64,000 nucleotides of DNA from Paenibacillus sp. (lineage in GTDB: Bacteria; Bacillota; Bacilli; Paenibacillales; YIM-B00363), in contig NZ_JAPSKE010000009.1 in the NCBI RefSeq assembly GCF_031177825.1, forward strand, positions 142,720 through 206,719, given 5' to 3'. Positions 59,209-64,000 of the stretch are shown here, one piece after another. Both the position numbers and the translations under genes were made by a program. The notes under the pieces were generated by a model that saw nothing but the letters and a program-made list of their open reading frames with translations, searched no databases and had not been told where the DNA came from. How positions within the stretch are numbered: the stretch's first letter is position 1; each line of letters opens with the position of its first letter.

Positions 59209-59236
59209 CGGCGGATGCGCCGTCGCCTTTTTTTTT
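59207..59236 (+). terminator. Intrinsic terminator of the iron operon
   Basis: GACGGCG, GATG loop, CGCCGTC, then GCC and nine T. The stem overlaps the permease stop codon. Confidence 0.92.
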
Positions 59237-59336
59237 GCTCAGCGGCGGCTCAGTCCGTTTTCAGCGAACCTTCAGAAACTTGTTGTATACTTCTTCTATA
59301 GAGAAGATGAAGTAGAGACCTTTGGAGGCAACGCCG

Positions 59337-60023
59337 ATGAACAACGAGAAGAACATACGCATCCTGCTCGTAGACGACGAACCGCATATTTTGCAATTTC
59401 TCGTGATGGGACTGGAGGGCGAAGGGTACCAGGTGCGTACCGCGCCTGACGGCTTAAACGCCGTGACGGCCGCCGCCGAGTTTCAGCCGCACGTCGTCGT
59501 CCTGGACGTCATGATGCCGGGCATGGACGGCTTCGAGACGTGCCGGCTGCTGAAAAAGAAGAGTACGGACGTCGCGGTCATTATGTTAACCGCGAAGGAT
59601 GAAATCGAGGACCGCGTGAAGGGATTGAAGCTCGGCGCCGACGATTATCTCGTCAAGCCGTTCAGCTTCGACGAGCTGCTCGCCCGAATCGAAGCGCGCT
59701 TGCGCAACCAATTCCCGTCTTTGTTCGGGAAGGTCGCGCTGGGGCCGTTCGGGCTGGACGACCGCCGAAGAGAAATTACGCACGAAGGGAAAGTGCTGGA
59801 GCTTTCGCCCACGGAGTACGACCTGCTGCGGTATATGATCGTGAACCACGGCATCGTGCTCAGCAAGTCGAGAATTTTGGATGCGGTATGGGGGTACGAT
59901 TTCGGCGGGGAGGAAAACATCGTGGAAGTGTACGTCCGCTCGCTCCGGGACAAGTTAAGCGATAAGGAACACCGGCTCATCCGCACGATCCGCGGAGCCG
60001 GTTATCGGGTCGACTTCGCATGA
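59337..60023 (+). CDS. OmpR/PhoB-family response regulator
   Basis: A 228-residue regulator. Receiver domain residues 6-120 with acidic pocket DDE (13-15), phosphoacceptor Asp57 (VVLDVMMPGMDG), Thr and Lys switch residues in MLTAKDE and YLVKPFS. Winged-helix output domain from about 130, ending IRTIRGAGYRVDFA. ATG at 59337 has GGAGG 9 bases upstream; an in-frame TTG at 59322 contains that site. Overlaps the kinase gene by 4 bases. The stimulus is not indicated by neighbours. Confidence 0.94.
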   Translation: MNNEKNIRILLVDDEPHILQFLVMGLEGEGYQVRTAPDGLNAVTAAAEFQPHVVVLDVMMPGMDGFETCRLLKKKSTDVAVIMLTAKDEIEDRVKGLKLGADDYLVKPFSFDELLARIEARLRNQFPSLFGKVALGPFGLDDRRREITHEGKVLELSPTEYDLLRYMIVNHGIVLSKSRILDAVWGYDFGGEENIVEVYVRSLRDKLSDKEHRLIRTIRGAGYRVDFA

Positions 60024-61474
60024 AGGCATTCCTTCGACGTTCCCCGCACCGGATGAACCCCCGGTCCCTCCGGTTCCAGCTGCTCGCGCGCTCCCTGCTG
60101 ATCTTGGCCGGTCTTCTGATCCTTATCGGTTCGCTGCAATATGTATTTATGAAAGATTTCTTGTATCGCAACGAAGCGGAGACGATCGGGGCCAACGCGA
60201 TGGGGCCGATGCGAAGCATTCTGTCCGATCGGCCGCGCGGGCCGGTCTTCCTGCCCGATAATCTGTCGATCGCCTTCATCGCCGCCGACGGAACGCGCAC
60301 CGATATTTCCGGCGCGAGCGGCGGCGCCGTCTCGCCCGAGCTGTCGACCGACGAACTCCAGCGATTGGCGGAAGACCGGCACGGGCGCGACGAGGAGGGG
60401 CGGTATGCGGTCGTACGCGACAGCGAAGGCGTCGAGCAGCTCGTGGTGCTGCGTTCCGAAGGCGGCCTGACCGGACGGGGCTACATCCAGATCGGAACGC
60501 CGACCGCGCCGCTTAAGGCTGTCGCGCTGCAGCAGCTGCTCATCTTCGCCGCGCTTTCGATTCTCGCGCTCGCCGGCGGACTGGCGCTGTATGTCCCTGT
60601 GCTTCGCCGAACGCTGCGACCGCTCCAGCAAATGGTCGAGACGGTCGAGCGGACCGACGCGGGCAATCTGGACGAACGATTTCCGACAAAACAAGGGCAG
60701 GAGGAAATCGACCGTCTCGCGGAGTCGTTCAACGGCATGCTCGGCCGGCTCGCCGCCTCGTTCGAAGCGGAACGCGAGTCCAAGGATCGGATGCGCCGGT
60801 TCATCGCCGACGCCTCCCACGAGCTGCGCACGCCGCTGACGTCGATCCACGGCTTCCTGGAGGTGCTCCTGCGCGGAGCGGCCGAGAAACGCGAGCAGCT
60901 GTATTCGGCGTTGAACAGCATGCTTGGGGAATCGGTCCGCATCAAGAAGCTCGTCGAAGACCTGCTGCTGCTCGCGAAGCTCGACAGCGCGCCGCGTCTC
61001 GAGCTGCGGCGGACCCGTCTCGACGGCCTGATCGACGAGATGGAGCCGCATCTGCGCATGCTGGCCGGCCGCCGCTCGCTTACCTTCGTCGCCTCCTCCG
61101 ACCTCGTCGCGTCCGTAGACGCGGATCAGATCAAGCAGGTCATGCTCAACCTGTTCCAGAACGCCGTCCAACACACCGACCCGGATCGCGGCAGCATCGA
61201 AGTCGCGTTGCGCGCCGACGGGCGCGACGCGCTGCTCAGCGTCGCGGACAACGGCCCCGGCATCCCGGAGCCGCATCTCGCCAAGCTGTTCGACCGATTT
61301 TACCGAGTCGATACGTCCCGAACGCGCAAGCTGGGCGGCGCGGGTCTCGGCCTCTCGATCTCGTTATCGATCGCCGAGGCGCACGGCGGACGCATCGAAG
61401 TCGCGAGCGGGCTCGGCCGGGGCAGCACGTTCGCGCTGCGATTGCCGCTGGCGCCCCCGGAACTCGAGCGATAA
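60020..61474 (+). CDS. Sensor histidine kinase
   Basis: A 484-residue membrane kinase. Span 1 at about residues 22-42 (LLARSLLILAGLLILIGSLQ), an extracellular region to about 165, span 2 at about 172-195 (LLIFAALSILALAGGLALYV), then HAMP (RRTLRPLQQMVETVERTDAG), the HisKA box with the phosphorylated His in FIADASHELRTPLTSIHGFL, and HATPase boxes NLFQNAVQHTDP, DNGPGIPEPHLAKLFDRFYR and GLGLSIS. Partner of the upstream regulator. The extracellular region has no metal-binding or other telling motif. Confidence 0.94.
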   Translation: MKAFLRRSPHRMNPRSLRFQLLARSLLILAGLLILIGSLQYVFMKDFLYRNEAETIGANAMGPMRSILSDRPRGPVFLPDNLSIAFIAADGTRTDISGASGGAVSPELSTDELQRLAEDRHGRDEEGRYAVVRDSEGVEQLVVLRSEGGLTGRGYIQIGTPTAPLKAVALQQLLIFAALSILALAGGLALYVPVLRRTLRPLQQMVETVERTDAGNLDERFPTKQGQEEIDRLAESFNGMLGRLAASFEAERESKDRMRRFIADASHELRTPLTSIHGFLEVLLRGAAEKREQLYSALNSMLGESVRIKKLVEDLLLLAKLDSAPRLELRRTRLDGLIDEMEPHLRMLAGRRSLTFVASSDLVASVDADQIKQVMLNLFQNAVQHTDPDRGSIEVALRADGRDALLSVADNGPGIPEPHLAKLFDRFYRVDTSRTRKLGGAGLGLSISLSIAEAHGGRIEVASGLGRGSTFALRLPLAPPELER

Positions 61475-61480
61475 CAAATA

Positions 61481-61522
61481 GGGCTGTACCGCATGCAACG
61501 ACCCGTGCATGCGGTACAGCCC
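61481..61522. terminator. Bidirectional terminator between kinase and ArsR genes
   Basis: A perfect 16-bp stem, GGGCTGTACCGCATGC and its complement, with a 10-base loop. Plus-side tail TTATTTTC, minus-side tail TATTTGTTAT. It separates two convergent genes. Confidence 0.88.
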
Positions 61523-61529
61523 TTATTTT

Positions 61530-61904
61530 CTACCCATGTTTCACATGATGCAGCGTCTGCGCGAAAATTTGTTCGATATGGACGTCGTCCAGGGAATAAT
61601 AAACCGTCTTGCCGGCCTTCCTCCGCTTCACGATGCGAAGGTTGCGCAGCACCCGCAGCTGGTGCGACACGGCGGACTGGCCCATCTCCAGCACGACGGT
61701 CAGGTCGTGCACGCATAATTCTTTCTGCATCAGCGCATAGATGATGCGGACGCGGGTCGGATCGCCCAGCGCTTTGAAGATATCGGCCAATTCGTTCATC
61801 GTCGGCTCGTCGATCATGGCATCCTTCACGGTTTGAAGATCCGTCTCCGTTCCGCTGCAAGGATCGTCGCAAGTATCTAGAATGACGTTTTCGATTCCGA
61901 TCAC
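61530..61904 (-). CDS. ArsR/SmtB-family metal-sensing repressor (zinc type)
   Basis: A 124-residue repressor. The recognition helix is in MGQSAVSHQLRVLRNLRIVK. The alpha-5 zinc site fits D107-x-H109-x10-H120-x2-H123 as in CzrA/SmtB. It also has Cys12, Cys16 and Cys64 (ELCVHDL, close to the CadC ELCVCDL), so an additional N-terminal thiolate site is possible. Divergent from the CDF exporter gene, whose promoter carries a matching operator. Likely releases DNA when zinc, cobalt or cadmium rises. Confidence 0.93.
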   Translation of the reverse strand: MIGIENVILDTCDDPCSGTETDLQTVKDAMIDEPTMNELADIFKALGDPTRVRIIYALMQKELCVHDLTVVLEMGQSAVSHQLRVLRNLRIVKRRKAGKTVYYSLDDVHIEQIFAQTLHHVKHG

Positions 61905-61986
61905 CGCCTTACGTTCTTCCTCTTAGTATAAGCACTAATTCGGGAGAACGGAAGTCGGAACGCTTCGGAAAATGCGCCGACGCATA

Positions 61987-62015
61987 TTGCGCCTCATCCT
62001 TTCATGGAATATAAT
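61987..62015 (+). promoter_or_regulatory. Promoter of the CDF exporter gene
   Basis: TTGCGC (61987-61992), a 17-base spacer and TATAAT (62010-62015). The operator begins at the next base, so a bound repressor would cover the transcription start. Confidence 0.8.
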
Positions 62016-62039
62016 ACATATGAATAGTTGCTCATATGT
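62016..62039. promoter_or_regulatory. ArsR/SmtB-type operator
   Basis: ATATGAA (62018-62024) and its mirror TTCATAT-like CTCATAT (62031-62037), six bases between them, fit the 12-2-12 imperfect dyad bound by SmtB/CzrA repressors. It lies between promoter and ribosome site of the exporter gene. Confidence 0.85.
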
Positions 62040-62053
62040 TAGGAGGACGTCCG

Positions 62054-63082
62054 ATGGGTACCCATATGCATAAGAAGCATGCGCATCGCGGACAGGTGAG
62101 CGAGCACGACTGCAATCATAATCACGATCATAACCACGAACACGACCATGAACACGACCATGAACACGACCATGGGCATCATCATCACGGGCACGGGCAT
62201 CATCACAGCCACGCGCCGAACAATCAAAAGGGACTTCTTATCGCGCTTACCATTACGACGGGCATTATGCTGCTCGAGTTTTTCGGCGGGCTCGTCACCA
62301 ACAGTTTGGCGCTGCTGTCCGATTCCGGACATATGTTGAACGACGCGGCTTCGCTCGCCTTAAGTTTGTTCGCCTTATGGCTGTCCGGCAAAGCCGCCAC
62401 GTCTACGAAGTCGTACGGATATCATCGTTTCGAAATCTTAGCCGCCCTGCTGAACGGCGTCACGCTGTTCGTCATCGCCTTCTTCATCGCCAAGGAAGCA
62501 TACGAACGCTTCTTCGCGCCTCCCGAAGTCGCCAGCGGTTCGATGATGGCGATCGCGACCGTCGGCTTGCTCGCCAACTTGGCCAGCGCCTGGGCGATCA
62601 TGCGAGGGAGCGACGTCAAGGACAACATGAACGTGCGAAGCGCGTATTTGCACGTTCTTGGCGACGCGCTCGGCTCCGTCGGCGCGATCGTCGCCGGCGC
62701 GCTCATGCTGGCGTTCGGATGGTACGTCGCCGACCCGATCATCAGCGTCTTGGTCGCGATTCTCATCCTTCGCGGGGCCTGGGGCGTTATCGGTCAGACC
62801 GTCCATATCCTCATGGAAGGCACGCCCTCGCGTATCAATATCGGCAAGGTGAAGCATACGCTCGAGAGCATCGACGGCGTGCGAGACGTCCACGACTTGC
62901 ACGTATGGACGATCACCTCCGGCATGGACTCGTTAAGCGCGCATCTGTTGATCGAGGACGGTTTGGACGAACAAATCATTTTGCAAGAAGCCGTGCGCCT
63001 CATGGAGCGGAAGTTCGCCGTCACCCATTGCACGATCCAGATCGAGACGTCGGATGTGCAGCACGCGGATTTGAAAGTATAG
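62054..63082 (+). CDS. Cation diffusion facilitator, His-rich (CzcD/ZitB type)
   Basis: A 342-residue zinc (and related metal) exporter exchanging metal for protons. Residues 1-60 are a His/Asp/Glu-rich tail with repeated H-x-H units (EHDHEHDHEHDHGHHHHGHG). Six spans follow; the transport site is formed by SDSGHMLNDA in span 2 and HVLGDALGSVG in span 5. The C-terminal domain (GVRDVHDLHVWTITSGMDSL) is the metallochaperone-like dimerisation part. ATG at 62054 has AGGAGG 8 bases upstream. Controlled by the divergent ArsR-type repressor. Confidence 0.95.
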   Translation: MGTHMHKKHAHRGQVSEHDCNHNHDHNHEHDHEHDHEHDHGHHHHGHGHHHSHAPNNQKGLLIALTITTGIMLLEFFGGLVTNSLALLSDSGHMLNDAASLALSLFALWLSGKAATSTKSYGYHRFEILAALLNGVTLFVIAFFIAKEAYERFFAPPEVASGSMMAIATVGLLANLASAWAIMRGSDVKDNMNVRSAYLHVLGDALGSVGAIVAGALMLAFGWYVADPIISVLVAILILRGAWGVIGQTVHILMEGTPSRINIGKVKHTLESIDGVRDVHDLHVWTITSGMDSLSAHLLIEDGLDEQIILQEAVRLMERKFAVTHCTIQIETSDVQHADLKV

Positions 63083-63092
63083 ACGCGAAGAA

Positions 63093-63114
63093 GGGAGCCG
63101 ACCGGCTCCCTTTT
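63093..63114 (+). terminator. Intrinsic terminator of the CDF gene
   Basis: GGGAGCCG, two-base loop, CGGCTCCC followed by TTTTCCTTCC. Confidence 0.85.
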
Positions 63115-63150
63115 CCTTCCCGATCGGAAACGACCGGACATTCCTGAATC

Positions 63151-63194
63151 CAATTAAAAAACGCCTGCGATCGACGAGTCGATTCGGAGGCGTT
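63151..63194 (-). terminator. Terminator of the rRNA-tRNA operon
   Basis: Minus strand AACGCCT (63194-63188) pairs with AGGCGTT (63166-63160), with inner pairing of CGAATCGAC and GTCGATCG, followed by TTTTTAATTG. It is 17 bases beyond the last tRNA. Confidence 0.85.
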
Positions 63195-63210
63195 ATCGGT
63201 TTTATGATGT

Positions 63211-63285
63211 TGGAGCGGACGATGGGATTCGAACCCACGACCCTCGCCTTGGCAAGGCGATGCTCTACCACTGAGCCACGTCCGC
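63211..63285 (-). tRNA. tRNA-Gly (GCC)
   Basis: Read on the minus strand GCGGACG pairs with CGTCCGC as the acceptor stem; the D arm (GGCTCAGTGGTAGAGC), anticodon loop with GCC (CTTGCCAAG) and T arm (GTGGGTTCGAATCCCAT) are all regular. CCA is encoded. Confidence 0.96.
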
Positions 63286-63295
63286 GCGTAAGAAG

Positions 63296-63367
63296 CTGGG
63301 GATCCAGGGATCGAACCTGGGAATGACGGAGTCAAAGTCCGTTGCCTTACCGCTTGGCTAATCCCCA
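63296..63367 (-). tRNA. tRNA-Gln (TTG)
   Basis: Acceptor TGGGGAT/ATCCCCA, D arm with AGCCAAGCGGTAAGGC, anticodon TTG in ACTTTGACT, T arm CCAGGTTCGATCCCTGG. The discriminator G is followed by CTT, so CCA must be added after transcription, unlike its neighbours. The U-G acceptor-end composition is usual for tRNA-Gln. Confidence 0.95.
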
Positions 63368-63376
63368 ATGGGTGAA

Positions 63377-63452
63377 TGGGGCGACCGAGGGGAATTGAAC
63401 CCCCGAATGTCGGATCCACAAACCGATGCGTTAACCACTTCGCCACGGTCGC
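63377..63452 (-). tRNA. tRNA-His (GTG)
   Basis: Acceptor GCGACCG/CGGTCGC with an extra G at position -1 available (63453) opposite discriminator C, as required for histidyl-tRNA. Anticodon GTG in TTTGTGGAT, T arm GGGGGTTCAATTCCCCT. CCA encoded. Confidence 0.95.
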
Positions 63453-63484
63453 CAAGTTAAAACCCATTCCGTTGGGAAAACATA

Positions 63485-63575
63485 TGGCGGAGAAGGTGGG
63501 ATTCGAACCCACGCACGCCTCGCGACGCCTAGCTGATTTCGAGTCAGCCCCCTTGGACCACTTGGGTACCTCTCC
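63485..63575 (-). tRNA. tRNA-Ser (CGA)
   Basis: A 91-base class II tRNA with the long variable arm (TAGGCGTCGCGAGGCGTG). Acceptor GGAGAGG/CCTTCTCC region, anticodon CGA in GACTCGAAATC, T arm GTGGGTTCGAATCCCAC, CCA encoded. Confidence 0.94.
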
Positions 63576-63624
63576 ATGAAACATCTCGGTAATTCTTCGT
63601 AAAAACAATCCCCATAGGGGATCG

Positions 63625-63741
63625 GCTTGGCGACGTCCTACTCTCCCGGGACCCTGCGGTCCAAGTACCATCGGCGCTGGAAGGCTTAACGTTCGTGTTC
63701 GGGATGGGTACGCGTGGTTCCCTTCCGCCATCATCACCAAA
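63625..63741 (-). rRNA. 5S ribosomal RNA
   Basis: Read on the minus strand it begins GTTTGGTGATGATGGCGGAA and contains CCCATCCCGAACACG, the conserved 5S core, ending near GGACGTCGCCAAGC. About 117 bases, the normal size; ends may be off by a few bases. Confidence 0.95.
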
Positions 63742-63841
63742 CCTATTGTGTTGTTTCCGCCAAGAAACAACGATTGTGATTCAAGGAGTCTTGCCCCTTG
63801 AAAACTGGATGCGAAACGATTGCACACTCCGAATATTTGGA

Positions 63842-64000
63842 TAAGTCCTCGACCGATTAGTATTCGTCAGCTGCACGCGTTGCCGCGCTTCCACCCCGAA
63901 CCTATCAACCACGTCGTCTACATGGGGTCTTCAAGCAGGGAAATCTCATCTTGAGGGGGGCTTCACGCTTAGATGCTTTCAGCGCTTATCCCTTCCGTAC
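63842..64000 (-). rRNA. 23S ribosomal RNA, 3' end only
   Basis: The minus strand carries the conserved 3' end (GCAGCTGACGAATACTAATC then GGTCGAGGACTTA) and the stretch AAGCATCTAAGCGTGAAGCC further in. The gene continues beyond the window; the order 23S-5S-tRNAs is that of a normal rrn operon. Confidence 0.95.

Overview
The window is a high-GC, low-GC-tract-poor segment of a Gram-positive chromosome that looks like Paenibacillaceae (Paenibacillus/Cohnella type). The inference rests on several things seen here: a T-box leader on prolyl-tRNA synthetase, LplA/LplB/YtcP-type sugar ABC systems paired with a membrane AraC regulator carrying an extracellular sensor, a Cse60-like spore protein, strong AGGAGG-type ribosome sites, many GTG/TTG starts, and an rRNA-tRNA operon of Bacillales layout. 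No phage, insertion sequence or CRISPR array was seen.

Layout. 1-14.9 kb: the 5' part of purA divergent from a LysR gene, a GH43 glycosidase, proS with its T-box, a HEAT-repeat protein, an acetyltransferase, a three-gene ABC-2 exporter, a hydroxyacid dehydrogenase divergent from glycerate kinase, a sugar isomerase/epimerase beside a frameshifted Gfo/Idh/MocA oxidoreductase and a decayed AraC gene, a GrpB protein and a cupin. 14.9-28.8 kb: a sugar catabolism block with an acid-sugar dehydratase (enolase superfamily), an SDR dehydrogenase, a GntR regulator, two GH95-type glycosidases, an LplA/B/C-type importer and its AraC-type membrane regulator. An identical 12-bp palindrome precedes the dehydratase, the GntR gene and the second GH95 gene, defining a small regulon that may serve L-fucose or a similar sugar. 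28.8-35.5 kb: a Gre-family transcription factor with an unusual leader, a Cse60-like gene, two tiny genes, and a second sugar importer (with a Cys/Met-type PLP enzyme) under a FadR-type GntR.

35.5-50.2 kb: a third carbohydrate locus with a secreted 989-residue multi-discoidin propeller protein, its shorter paralogue without a signal peptide, a sialate O-acetylesterase-like enzyme, a ROK protein, an ABC importer, an AraC regulator and a GH38 alpha-mannosidase. A 21-bp sequence (19/21 identical) lies upstream of both the importer/AraC pair and the GH38 gene. 50.3-63.1 kb: a phosphodiesterase-like surface protein, Pit phosphate transporter with its DUF47 partner, a Fur-box-flanked iron locus (ferredoxin/flavodoxin reductase divergent from a four-gene siderophore importer), an OmpR/HK two-component pair, and a zinc-type ArsR repressor divergent from a His-rich CDF exporter with a clear promoter and operator. 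63.2-64 kb: on the minus strand, the end of 23S rRNA, 5S rRNA and tRNAs Ser, His, Gln and Gly.

Most families here are well known. I did not find a convincing wholly new multi-gene system. The best leads are the operator-defined regulons, the terminator immediately behind the promoter of the Gre-family gene, the propeller paralogues with an inserted discoidin-like domain, and several unannotated small genes.
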